Of a stretch of DNA of 64,000 nucleotides, positions 40,776 through 52,658 are shown piece after piece. The notes under the pieces are model-generated. The model was not told the DNA's origin and ran no database searches. It worked only from the letters and a program-made list of their open reading frames with translations. This DNA comes from Trichinella spiralis (lineage: Eukaryota; Nematoda; Enoplea; Trichinellida; Trichinellidae). The position numbers and the translations under genes are program-made. Every line of letters begins with the position of its first letter. The stretch's first letter is position 1. Where the stretch lies: contig CM012955.1 of NCBI GenBank assembly GCA_000181795.3, positions 1,683,010 through 1,747,009 of the forward strand. Reading direction: 5' to 3'.

Positions 40776-43700
40776 CCAACAATTACAGTATTTCTTGTTT
40801 TCAAGTTAACAATGCGTAACAGTAAAAGAATAGTTTTCAATTGGCACTTGAATTTAACAAAACTGAAACTGTCCAAATATTAACGGGGATGTTTTTTTTC
40901 GTTTAAATTCTTTTGCAACTTTTAAACGTGCCAAGTGGATCAAACCAAGCACGATTTGTTTTCCTCGCTATGTTTAAGGTACTATTTGGTGGTCACTGGA
41001 CATTATAAATTATCATCCTCGCTGAAGCAGTCAATCATCTTGCAATTCAAGTATCGTTTTATTTTTTTAAATCCATTTAACGTTTTATTTAGTACGTTAC
41101 TTTTTTAATTTATTAAAATTTATCAATTTAAAAAATGAATTGCTACTCTTAAAAGTCATCTGTCTATTCATTTGCATTTGCAATTGCTTTCAGTTTGCAG
41201 ACGGAGTGCCGTAATGTTTGCCATTGTTTATTTTGCACTGCGAATTTGCAATTTTTGTAAATCATAAAAATGCTTGCTGTTGTTTTAATTTTTATTGATT
41301 TGTACCGATGTTGAAATATTCATGTAAAAAAGTGAATTAGGTTTTTTGACAAAAAACTGTTCAAAAAAAGAAATTTACAGGCAAAAAATTTGTTTAGAAT
41401 TCTTTGCCAATTATATTTTTTAAATATTAAAAATAAAAAATGATAAGCAATCGCATGTTTACCATTTATTCATATGGTACGAATTTTTTGTTTGCATGAA
41501 AAAGTTGTAAAATTTGACGAATAAATTTATCGCTTTCTTTTCAAATATGATCATAATAATAATCATTAATTATGGTAAAATTGGAAAATATTTTTTTTAA
41601 TTTTTAGTATTTTGTTTATTTTTTGTTTTGTTTTTGGAATCCACGATTGTTTGTTAATTTGTTATATATCATTGCATGTTTGAATGACGATTGATAATGA
41701 AATTCAAATGGCGTGCAAAATTTGTAAAAAGGCGAAATTGTGATGCCGATTTTGCTCCGAATTTTATCATTATCGGTGTTTTGGTTGATTTTGTGCACTG
41801 TTTTTTTTTGTTTTGACATTAATTTTATTTTACTGTTTACATTATTGAAATTTACAATTAAATTACGGTAAGTATTTTTCAGTTTTCGACTTTTTGAATA
41901 TTGTACAAATTTTCGTGATGAAGAAATTGAATCTGTTTGAAATTTTCCATCCCCCGAGAGTTGTTTAACGTCGAATTGGATATTGTGATGTATTGGACAT
42001 ATCAGAATGCGGGTATTTAATTAAAATAAACGTTCGGCCGTTTGATTACAGTATTCAATGAGATTCAGGTGCTGCTAAATTGGACTGCAAAACTCGCAGG
42101 TTGCCTAGCAACGTGGAACACAGGACGATGCAGTGATACTGATCCTCGACAAAGCCGTGGACGCATAGAAATTGAGTGGAAAGTTGGCAGAGATAAAGGA
42201 CGATTTTTGTAAAAAATATCAAGTGGATGCGCAACTTTTGTCCGATTGTTTTTGTATTCGTCCTGCAAGATTTGCTTGGATACCGTTTCCCAGTTTCCCG
42301 GACACGAGCATTGTGGTTATCAACTGTTTCCGTGGTGAACTCGTTGCTAATAGTAAGTCTTGGCCTAAATCCCATGGTGACATCCTTTTTCAGTTTCTAA
42401 GCGTTTGATATCCGCAGCAACGGCAACCTACCTGCTGAGCAGGTATAGATTTTGGTTGAATTGCTTGGAACAGACCGACAGTTCAACAATGCAATCGTTG
42501 TTTCTCATAAAACACTTGTTACCTAGCAGCAATGCAATGTTCACTTGATGTTCATTTTTATTTAAATTATTCAATTCAATAATTGAATGTACATCATTTT
42601 TTGATTCGGAGAATATTGTCGGAAGGGAGAAGTTGAGATTATATTTTTGATTTAATTGTTCGGTGAATTACTTTTTAAAAGTTGAATAAGAAAGCAGGCC
42701 AGAAATTTATCTGTCAGCCACATGCTGATGACGTTTCAATTTTTACTCGAACAACGACTAGGTTTGAAAAAAAATGACAAATAGTTCATGTAAAGATTGC
42801 ATGTGTGATGGATGATTAACGGTTAGTTGAATTCGAAAATAATTGGAATATATATATATTGTTTTCTTGATGAACAAGATGCGGCACTTTTTCCACAATG
42901 TAGTTGCATTATCAATAAAATGAAAAGCTTATTGCATTTGCACATTATGGTTAAGATCGATCAGAGTGGAAAAGGCGGTTCGCCAGTGGGAGATGTAGAA
43001 AATTAGTAACTGTATAACGTATTATTAATCCGGGCGTAGATTTATCCCAACAGATTTTATTGTTGTCACTGACCGGGTGTTTAGTGCTGTCCGGCGTGGT
43101 CAGCGTCGCATGGTTAATTAGAGCCGCATCTTTTGGCCTTGGTCCAGGACAGAGGTCACTGTCGAGGACAGCGTTCCGCTTCCATCTTTTTTTCCCATTC
43201 AATAATATTTGGCAGCTGTTCAACGAACGTTGCTTATTTTCCCAAATGCACCTCATTTTTCACAATTTCCGTTTCTGCACTCACCACACACACCACTTCC
43301 GCATTGTTTTCCCTTAACAGCCATACATCCATGCCCATGCATATCTGCTGCTGTGATGTAGAATAACAGTGAATTTTTATTAATAATCCATTCAAACAGC
43401 TTGTAATTTTTTTTCTCATCTTTCCCAACTCTGGTTGCTGACAATGATTCTATTTCAACGGTATTTTTTTCTGATATTTCAGTTACAGTTCAAAAATAAA
43501 ATCAATATACCCACCCACCCACACATTTTCATATATGCAACAAGTTCGTTTATTGTTATAATTGCAAATTTTGCATTTCAATTGTGCACAGGATGCTTTT
43601 CTTGTACGCTACAGTTGTACATTTTCAACAGCTCGAATATATTTATTGATTTTTATTTCAAATTGCAAATCATTTTGCATGTTTGCTTTTAAACTTTTCA

Positions 43701-44570
43701 AATAGACAACCACTTCGTGAGAAACATTCAATGATGCAAAAAAAATAGAATAAATTACCGTTCAGGCTGTGTAAACAGTTTCGAACAGAGGAGCAAAAAA
43801 TGCAAAATTGAATAATAGAATAAAATAGTAGTTATGCTGTGTATACTTTTTCTCATTTATGGTTCACTGCTCAGTTGGTGTTGTTGTGCACTAATGATGG
43901 ATTAGAATTTTCCACTTTTCTTCGGATTTGCATCTGGACAAGCATTATTCTAACAGGAGACGGGTTTTTAATTTATTTCTTTCTTTATGACTTTGTTTAT
44001 TTGAAAATCAGTTATGATACTTTTATTTTCATTTCTTTTTCTAATTTCTAAATCCTGCCGCTTGTGGCAATTATCTTATATTTCTATTCTTTTTTTAATA
44101 ATAAATCTTTACAATTTTAAAGTAAGTTAGTTTATTTGATGAATTGTTGTTGATTTTATCATATCAAATTTGAAATTTATTCATTCTCATTCATTTAATT
44201 CTTGTGCCAATTTGCAAATTGAAATTTGTGTGCAAAAATTACATAGCATACTGTATATTTATCGATTTGAGATTCATTTGAACATGTATTTCAAAAATTT
44301 TACCGCCTTTTTACAGTATATTTTTTTGAATGAGTTGTTTGTATCATTTAGATGGTGATGATGCAAAAAAAGTGAAAAAAACAATAATCGATGACAGTTT
44401 AAAATTAATTTTTATTGAAAAAAGATTACGTTCTATTCGATGTGTGTGCGTTATGGTTGTGGTGTGGCAATTTTTGAAATTTCGTCCATGTTGTTTACAA
44501 TTTGACAATTTTAAAGTTGAATTGGTTCGTTTTTTGACAGAATTTTGTCGTTGAATGGTAATAAGAAAAT
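40776..44570. other. 3.8 kb region upstream of the RFX gene
   Basis: Mostly AT-rich. Two G+C-richer islands at about 42060-42430 and 43020-43330 stand out and could be promoter or 5' exon DNA of the RFX gene. The first carries X-box-like sites (see 42100-42112). Open frames here (42055-42375 -, 42172-42408 +, 42951-43256 -, 43060-43317 +) have no family similarity, and the two overlapping strands cannot both be coding. Confidence 0.5.
42100..42112. promoter_or_regulatory. Palindromic X-box (RFX site) upstream of the RFX gene
   Basis: GTTGCCTAGCAAC is two perfect RFX half-sites, GTTGCC and AGCAAC, separated by one base. It fits the general RFX consensus GTNRCC-(0-3)-RGYAAC. It lies 2.46 kb upstream of the RFX start codon in a G+C-richer patch. 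Weaker relatives are nearby at 42368-42381 and 42518-42530. Occupancy is an inference. Confidence 0.6.
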
Positions 44571-47500
44571 ATGGAAAGCGGAAGTCAAGTTGAAATGTCC
44601 TCTTTGCGCACAATCGCTGATGAAGCAAGTGCCAATACTTCGCGGCATCTTTCCAGTCATGGCAGAATGTCCACATTAAGTGGAACGCATTCTCAGCCTG
44701 CGTCATCAGTGCAAACTCAGCAGGTAGATTGGTTGTTGTTATTGGCTTTTTTTAATAAAAATATTTAATTAAATATGATAAAAATGTGCAAAACGTAGAC
44801 ATCCGTCCCTAGAGTGGTCATAGTGGCATCGGGACAATTTAATGATAATAATTTGGAAAGAAGTTCCGTCAGCCATCATCGCCCAATTGGCAGTGCCGAA
44901 ATTGGTGCGCATCCAATTTCGAACAGGTTGGTGTGCATCGAATTTTAGCTTGAGATTTTTTATTTAATCGAATCGATTGGAAATTCGTTTAACAATATTA
45001 GCACTCGCCGGAATCATGTCACCACTGGAATGACCACAAGAGCCGCGAGTAATCAAGCGAGACAAATTGTGATCATGCAACAGCCGGCATCTTCCGCTTC
45101 TGCAGTGCAACGAGATTCCGTTAACAGTCAGACAATCACGCTCACAGGTAGTTAGTTATAGTTGGTATTTTTTTGTGAATACTGTAGTTGATGCAAATTT
45201 TTTTTCAAATAATTCTCCAGTATCCGATGACGATGGGCGACAAGAAACTCGAGCAGTTTACCCTGTGCAATACATGGGGAATAGCCAACATTCTGCTGGT
45301 GAAATGCTTTATTCATCTTCAGAGAGTCCAAATGCTCATGAATTGCAGTAAGAATTTCAATAATTTTTAGTTTAAATAATTTCAATTGATCAACTATTTT
45401 CACATGGGTGAATTGTTGTTTTATTTTCTTTTTTCATATCATTAATTTCATACAAAATGTACAATTTCCAATTGCAATTGTTGTACATGTATAGAGATAG
45501 AAGAAGTATGTTTTGACTGTTTAGGATGATAATTATTTTTGAAAAAGAAATGAAAAACGTTTGCTGCAATGATGTAGAAATGACTGGTGAAATTCGGGTG
45601 AAGTAATTTTCCGAGGGGTTTATTTATTATTCGGTTACCTTAGGAGCGAATACGTTTCTAAGGTGCAGGAACAAAGGTTACCATGAAAACAGGCAAAGCA
45701 TATCATGACGTTATTAAACTTTACTTTCTTGTGGGTTACGACTAAGAAAGCGCACAAAACACGGATGTAAATTGTAAAAATAAAATTGTAGCAGCAATAT
45801 TATTTTCACACCCAGAGCTGAATTCTGCAATTATTGGTTTTTTTTGTTTAAGAACCAATTCACAGTATGCAATTTTTTCAAATGACGGTGGTTACAGTTC
45901 TCAATTAGGAAGTTATTTTCCTCAACAACAACAGCAACAGGTAGGTGTATTGGGTTAGTCTTTGTATAGAAATGAACAAAATAGCATTGCTGTTTTAGGG
46001 ATCTTATCAGCAGAGTGAGTTGAGTTCACCGCCGTCGACGTTTGTCATTCAGTCGGATAGTGTACAGCAACGTCACGGCACAGCGACAAGCGGTTCAGTT
46101 GTAGCCGAAGATACGTCAGCTCAGCAGCTCAGCCATACGACCAGGGCATCGCCAGCAACGGTAATTTTTCAATCACACACACACAAAGGGAGAGGGAGAT
46201 CCGTTACCAGTTGCCTAATAACAGTATCCCAGGGTACTTACTGTTGGCATTTTTGGCAAAGCAGCGGCAAGTCGATTATTGTCACTTGCGCTTGTCGTTG
46301 CTTTCCTGGATACTTTGTAAACAATCTTATTGCTATGACGTTGTTCACGACTATGTTGTCAACTATTGTCATGGCAAAGTGTCAACACTGTTCTTGAACA
46401 GCATGCCTACAGTTTGCAATGATCGACTTTTGTTTGCACCAATCGGACGAGAATTGGATTTCAATTTCAATTGTTCATTGTATATTGCAGATTCACTGGC
46501 TTCTGCAAAATTACGAAACTGCCGAAGGTGTATCACTTCCACGTTGCACATTGTACAGTCACTACGTGAAACACTGTACAGAGCACAAGCTTGATCCGGT
46601 CAATGCAGCTTCGTTTGGCAAATTGATCCGTTCGGTATTTCTCGGCCTGCGTACCCGTCGTCTTGGAACTCGGTTAGACGCTCGGTTCTCGGATGATTTG
46701 CAATTTATTTGCATACAAATCATCCATCTTATCTTATCTTATCTGATCTGATCGTGTAATTGTTTGTCTAGTGGAAATTCCAAGTATCATTATTACGGTA
46801 TTCGAATGAAGCCCGATTCACCGCTGAACCGTTTCAACGAAGAGAACATGATGACCAGCAGCCGTCAACAACAACATCCTACTCCATCGAATAAAAGGTG
46901 TGGCTTTTTTGTTTTGTTTTTCAGGTTGTGTTTTTTCATAATTTTCAAATTTTTTTCAGAATTGCTCGTGCCCAGTCGGTGAATTCAGTTATCTACAGTA
47001 CGACTGGCGAAGTATCAGCACGGCAACACGTTATCAATCAAGAACGATCGAATCAATCTATTCCAAATCCACCTACTGGCTCTGGACCGTTCGAAACGGT
47101 CGAAAATGTACCTTCAAAATTGGACATCCAACGTCAGTATCTGGGCGCCGGAATGGTGCCGAACGTGATGCCTCCAATTTTGAAAGTTGCGGACTTGGAT
47201 CAACTCGACTTACAAGTGGAACATGCGGAAACATTTTTCGCCCGATACAGGCTTCATTGTCGTGTACAAATGACCAGTTTTTGTTTTTTTTAAAAAAATG
47301 GACATTTCAATTATTTCGAACAAATTATTATTTTAAAATTGCTTTTTAGGATTTGTTGAACGTTTTTCGAAATGTCAATTTTACAGAAGTCGACTTGTTG
47401 TGGCGTTGTTTTTGGATGACTGCAGGTCCATTGAATACCATTACTGATGTTTCGGATAGCAGGTCAATTTGATTCATTCATTGAATTCGATCATTATTTT

Positions 47501-49296
47501 ATACCATTCCATTTTCAGCCCTGCTAGCGGTTTGACACGTGGACAATTGTACAATTTGTGTTCAATGAAACCAATTCTTGAATATATACGAGAAATGGAT
47601 TGTCAATTTTATCAAGTTGTCGTCAATGTTCTCATTACTAATATTTTGAAGCCAATTCCAAGTATTTCAAGAACAATTGACCCAATTATTGTTTAGATTT
47701 AATTAACATCTTTTCTTCCATCTTGTAGCCATGTTGACCCAGTCGATAAGAAATTTTGCCAAACAGCTCGAACCGACATTATCCGCAGTACTTGAAGATG
47801 TTCCCGAAGAATTGTTCAACGTCAAAGTGAGTGGGATGTAAAGGTGGGGGAGTGGTTTTCGTACCAAATGCTGCTCTCTCGCCTGCTTTTCAACCGGCAA
47901 CCGTTGCCTAGTGATACCGTATAAATGATGCTAATTGGAATTGTCGCTTTTTGACCATTTAGCTCGACGCGGGCAGATCGTTCGGTCAAATTTTGCGACG
48001 CTACACCGGCCTGAATCACATGGCCCAAGCGGCACGCGGTGTTTTACAAAATTCATCCCAGATGAATCAAATGTTCGCCGATTTTAGTCGTGTCGAATTT
48101 CCAAACGTTCTGGTATTGAAATTCGTCGTCGGTTGGTGTTGAAAATTTTTGAATATGCAAATTTGTTCAAATAATTTCAGGAACAAGCCGGATGGGTTTG
48201 TTTTTGCGACGCGAACTTTGTCCAACAAATTGCAACCGAATTCAAAACTATACTGCAGAGCAACAAAACTTTGGAACAGTGGGTCGAATGGCTCCACGCG
48301 GTCGTCGATCGTTGTTTGCCTTCTCATACTAGGCAAGATATTTTCCAGTTGGAAAAAGAATCGCGAAAATTTCTACTCAACTGGTCATTTTACACGTATG
48401 CGGATGCTATTTATAAAAATTTCACATTTCATTGAATAAATTTCTGTACAATTTATTCTAGTTCGACGATCATGCGTGAATTGACATTGCGAAGTGCACC
48501 ATCGTTCGGCTCGTTTCATCTTATTCGACTTCTTTTCGATGAACTGCTATTTTATATTATTGAACAACGAATCGCATCCGCCGTCGGACAACCAGCAGTG
48601 GCAATTTCAACTCGGGTGAGAATAATTTTTCTTTTTTTCTAATTTGAATTCAATTTTTAAATTTAACAATTTCAGAATTACAGACAACGACTTTTGGTCA
48701 ACACCAGCCTCGGACACAACAGTGGAGGAGAATATATGGGCAGTGAACAGCAGCAGCAGCAACAGCAACAACAACAACAACAACAACAGTACGACAATTG
48801 TCAACTGACCGGTGCAACGCAGATGAATATCAGGTTGAATTTTCAGCTGCCAGATACTACAGTATCCAACGGCAATTTGATGCACGGAATTGTTCCGTGT
48901 GCTGTTGTGGAACAGCAGCAGACATGTTCGCCGACGGCAATTGGTGTCGTCACTGAAGAACAACAATATTTGGCCGGACAATCGTCGTCGTCTTCATCGT
49001 CGTCTGCGTCGTCGTCGTCTGTACAATATTACGTTTCAGCCATCGACCCGACCACGCCCCTGTTGAACAATCCGGATCCCAACGCCGTCCTCAACGGAAC
49101 CCACTGCATTAATGAACCACCGTCCCAGTCGGCCAGCCTTATCAATCTATCGGCTACCGGTTACAGTTCAGAAAATCAAGTTCAATTGCCGACTGAGGAC
49201 GACGGCGCGGCGGCGACCTCTCTGCTGTACCTCTGCTCCGACGGTGATGTAAAGCCAATGGCCAAGAAGACAAAAACCGATACCGTCACCATATGA
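44571..49296 (+). CDS. daf-19: RFX-family transcription factor (DAF-19 / RFX1-3 like)
   Basis: Winged-helix factor that binds X-box DNA. In animals this family directs ciliary gene expression. Sixteen exons: 44571-44723, 44799-44926, 45002-45147, 45221-45347, 45853-45940, 45999-46160, 46491-46672, 46772-46897, 46960-47263, 47350-47462, 47519-47661, 47729-47826, 47963-48112, 48181-48395, 48462-48615, 48676-49296, giving 969 aa (human RFX1 979). The N-terminal 268 residues are Ser/Gln-rich. The DNA-binding domain starts at residue 269: HWLLQNYETAEGVSLPR, then DPVNAASFGKLIRSVF, LRTRRLGTRGNSKYHYYGIR. The extended dimerisation region includes RYTGLNHMAQAARGVLQNSS and MRELTLRSAPSFGSFHLIRL. The last exon has a polyglutamine run and a polyserine run. 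The poly(A) signal is AATAAA near 49956. Introns 4 and 6 are the largest and hold X-box-like sequences. Upstream non-coding or alternative first exons are possible. Confidence 0.95.
45677..45690. promoter_or_regulatory. Intronic X-box in the RFX gene
   Basis: GTTACCATGAAAAC matches every position of the C. elegans X-box consensus RYYNYYATRRNRAC. It lies in intron 4 (45348-45852) of the RFX gene. A weaker relative, GTTACCTTAGGAGC, is 43 bases upstream at 45634-45647. In C. elegans an intronic X-box is known to drive a short daf-19 isoform, so an internal promoter is plausible here. Confidence 0.6.
48747..48789 (+). repeat. CAG/CAA run coding polyglutamine
   Basis: Mixed CAG and CAA codons for about 14 consecutive glutamines in the last RFX exon. 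A separate TCG/TCT/TCA run near 48980-49020 codes polyserine. Both lie in the C-terminal region outside the DNA-binding and dimerisation domains. Confidence 0.85.
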
Positions 49297-50202
49297 ATGG
49301 GCATTTGAACCAAAAAAAACATCCACCACTATTATTGACAAGCAAGCGTGATTTTTTTTCCTGTTTTCTTTTTCTGCGCATTATTCATCCTACTGTCATC
49401 AACCGGCCGGATAATTCAATTCAACTTCACAATCCACATTCTACTTGTGGGATTATTTATTTTTTTTACTATTTTACATATTTTACCTATACATACATTT
49501 ATATATATATATTTTTTCCATTTCGAAATTTTCTTTTATTCATTTTTTTTTCCAGTGGGCCAAAACTGTATTTTACTGTATGTTTTTGTACTACTGTCGT
49601 TGTTGTCGTCATTTTCCCATAACGATATGGTTGGTAGTGTTGTTTATCAATCAATTTTCCATGCTTTATCCTCTCTTTCTTCTTTAGCTTTTATTTTTTT
49701 GCTTATTGTTTTTTCTTTCTCTTTGCATCCAAACGCCGTCTTGCTCCCGGTAAAGCAACACAATAAGGCCAACTTTTCAAAAAAAAGTGAACAGTTTTGC
49801 ACATGCTGCTGATTTGAATGATCAATAATTTCGTCCGGTGTGGCCAGCAACGAAAGCTTGTTCGTACGCTTTATTTTTATTTATCATCTTTTTGACTGAT
49901 GTACATGTATATATATATTCGTTTGTAATACCATTTTGCAACGCAACATTTAACAAATAAAAGTGAGCTTTACTTTACAAATGTTACAATACAAAATGTT
50001 TAATCTAATCATTTTCTTCACCAAGATAGGTGCGATTGTCGTTGAATCGTGGGCAGCATATTGAAAACTGTCAATAACATTTTGATCATCTTCAGCTTGA
50101 TTATCACAGTAATAAAAGTTAAAATTTCACACAGTCACTGTACCAATGTGTAATGACATTAATCACGTAAAAACTCGATAATTTCTCTCTACGCAGTTCA
50201 GA
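49297..50202. other. RFX 3' UTR and NUP35 3' flank
   Basis: T-rich 3' UTR of the RFX gene, ending at a likely poly(A) signal near 49956, followed by the downstream flank of the convergent NUP35 gene. The open frames at 49293-49812 are UTR sequence rich in Phe/Ile/Leu codons with no domain. Confidence 0.6.
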
Positions 50203-51460
50203 TTATTGGAAAAAAGCACGATAAATTTTTCGCAGCAGACCTTCATTGGCGTCTTCTTCGTAATCAAAATTTACCTGAAACAAATTGCATAAATTATAAT
50301 ATTGTTTCAAACACGAACCTCGATTTACATCTTCTACGTTGCAACTGTCTGCAAGTGGACGGATTGCTTTCGCAGGACGTGAAGTAACGTTAGCGATGCT
50401 ACATTTGCTGATGCTCGTAGCTGGTCGTTTCGCTTCCGAAATGAACGACCGACCAACACAAGAACGAAACGAGCGTGGCTTCAACGCTGCCTGAACTCCT
50501 CCTTTGATATCACGACTTCCAATTTTGTTCATTTTTGCCATCAACCTTGTAATAACACTCTAAAATTAGAAAAACAAATATTCATTTCAATTTTTAATAA
50601 TAATAATAACAATCCTGATCATACTTCATTTGTGCACTTTTCCACTCCAACTTTGACATTATCAAAAAAGATATGCCCGCTTTTGCTCACCGCTATTTCC
50701 GCTTGTAAGGCGGTTTTGTACAAAATGTACATCCAATTTCCAACAGTTGAATACTTCAAATAAATACATTTCATTGCAAAATTTGTAAGCAATAATCAAA
50801 ATAAAAAAGAAAATCAAAATACTTCGTAAGAGCAAACTTCACCACAATTGGAAAACTCCTCCAAAATACTCGGAGCTACCTCCTTATCAAACCCATACAC
50901 CGTTACACAACTAGTGCTCATTTCTGTTCCATGTGAGCTACTGAATTGTGCAAAAATGGTAGGATTAAAATTTTCACACTGCTATTGAACAACAAAAAAC
51001 ATACAAAAGACCACTGTTTGATGCGTCGGATCGGAAGAAAGTTGAATTACGCCAAGAACCATCGTCAGAATCGGACGATTCGTCGGACGGTTGAAGCGAT
51101 GCATGCGACGAAATTCCACAAGATTTATTCATGCTGGGTTTCAGCGCTGGAACGTCGAACGACGAAAACATACCTTCAGCCAACGATTTCACCGGAGGGC
51201 CAAAAGATGCATCGTTCAATGAACAAGGAACACCGTACAGAGCACCATTCAGTGAGTTATTTGGTTTCTCTTCAACAATCGGTTCAGGATTAGGTAGAGT
51301 TGGAGATGTGGGCACTTCTTTCTAAATAGCACCATAAGTATGTAAATCAACATTACAAAAAAATACTTACAACTGGAGTAGAAGTTCGCAGTCCCAACAA
51401 AAATGGTGGTAAATGCGAAGGAGCAGAACGGTCATTTTTATTTTCCTTCGGCGTATGCAT
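50203..51460 (-). CDS. NUP35: Nucleoporin NUP35 (Nup53/MPPN, NPP-19)
   Basis: Inner-ring nuclear pore protein that links membrane, NUP93 and NUP155. Six exons: 51460-51371, 51321-51005, 50940-50823, 50753-50625, 50559-50329, 50274-50203, giving 318 aa (human 326). The N-terminus has the FLPG-like motif (HLPPFLLGLRTSTP). A Ser/Pro-rich linker (residues 31-135) is followed by the dimerising RRM-like MPPN domain at about 140-215: TSCVTVYGFDKEVAPSILEEF, GNWMYILYKTALQAEIAVSK, IFFDNVKVGVEKC. A basic linker ends in a short amphipathic C-terminal helix (EGLLRKIYRAFFQ), the membrane-binding element of the family. The last intron (50328-50275) is 54 bases, in frame and stop-free, so an isoform with 18 extra residues is possible. 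A splice acceptor 13 bases before the ATG suggests trans-splicing or a 5' UTR exon. Confidence 0.88.
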
Positions 51461-52658
51461 GGCCAAGCAGAAACTTCAAAAAAGAAAATTATACAAATTT
51501 TTCCAACTAAAAACGGTAGCAAGCTCAAAAATCCCTATTTTTAATTTTGACTCAGCCAAAGTAAGCAGTACTGAATCAAATCAAAATCAAGCACATCCCC
51601 TGTATTATATATATACACCATCATCACAGAAATCTTAGCTACTACTCAACAGTACAGCATCTGGATTGAAAGTAACGTAAAAATTGATATATAATTAAAT
51701 ATATCATTATATGAATAAAAAAGACAAATATTTCAGTGAAGAAAAAATTACCAAAAATCAATGAAACAAATACAACTACCCAAAGACAGTACTTTAATTG
51801 CACAGAAAAAGAAAATGAAGTACCAATTACAGTAAAAATATTAAACATTAATTCAAAAAATATATTTATTGATATAAAATAAAGTTAAATAATAAAAAAT
51901 AAAATATAATTAATATAATAATAAATTAATAATAAGATTAATAATCGACATTAAGAAGTATTACCAGAGATAAATGAAAAGTAAGAAACATTCAAATAGT
52001 AAAAATCCTTTTCTTAAAGTTTTCTTTCTTGAAACAATTATTTGATAAATAAATGTTTCTAAATCTAAAATTCTTATTATAATTACAATTATTGTTTTTT
52101 TAAATACTGCTGAAAAGTAATTACTTATAATCCACAATTACCTGAGGATTCTTGAGAATTTCCAATCTTTCCTTACTACATAATGACCGCAGCAGAACAT
52201 GGGCATAGCAAGCAATGTTCCTTCTATCCATATTAAATCGAATAATTAGTCTTTGACAGACGTATTTAATAAACACAGTGTTGCATGTTGTAGGAGAAAT
52301 ATTTACGTAATTAGGGAAAATAAAAAACATACTTACAATTATAATGATGACGTACATAGCATATGAAAAATAAATGTTGATAAACAGAGAATAATGATAA
52401 TAATAATATTTATACAATAATAAAGGTTTATGTTGACTTGAATCAAATTATTTCTCGGGTGTTCATTTAAATAAAATATTTAAAAATAGTTTTAAAATAA
52501 ATAATACATATAAAATATTATTATGTATAAATAATTCAATATTTTTTCTAGCAATTTTTAAATACAATACAGTAAATTTTCCTGTCACTTCCACATTTTA
52601 TTGGAACTTGATTTACGTACTGTAATCAGGAAACATTGAGTCAAATTGAGTTGCTACT
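51461..52658. promoter_or_regulatory. Divergent upstream region of NUP35 and CLPTM1L
   Basis: 1.2 kb between divergent starts, extremely AT-rich from 51840 to 52120. One orphan exon-like frame (52142-52231, -) is listed separately. No factor sites were recognised. Confidence 0.45.
52142..52231 (-). other. Orphan exon-like frame
   Basis: Thirty codons from ATG (MDRRNIACYAHVLLRSLCSK...) ending at a good donor (CAG|GTAATTG) on the minus strand. The composition looks protein-like and unlike the AT-rich surroundings. I could not find a partner exon: joining it to NUP35 exon 1 meets a stop. It may be a decayed or alternative first exon, or chance. Confidence 0.22.

Noticed and set aside
42172-42408. 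78-residue plus-strand frame that reads somewhat like protein
   Set aside because: It begins with TTG, has no ATG in a good place, and a long frame also exists on the opposite strand; more likely composition than coding.
43253-43444. Minus-strand short frame ending in a Gly/Cys-rich stretch (GKQCGSGVCGECRNGNCEK)
   Set aside because: The cysteine spacing is suggestive of a mini-protein, but there is no signal peptide and the DNA is a CA-rich simple stretch, so chance is likelier.
47895-47915. GGCAACCGTTGCC followed by GTTGCCTAGTGAT in RFX intron 12, resembling X-box half-sites
   Set aside because: The half-sites are everted in the first and two positions are wrong in the second, so I did not count it as an X-box.
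49293-49812. Long Phe/Ile/Leu-rich plus-strand frames after the RFX stop
   Set aside because: T-rich 3' UTR; hydrophobic codons follow from composition and no ATG context or domain supports coding.
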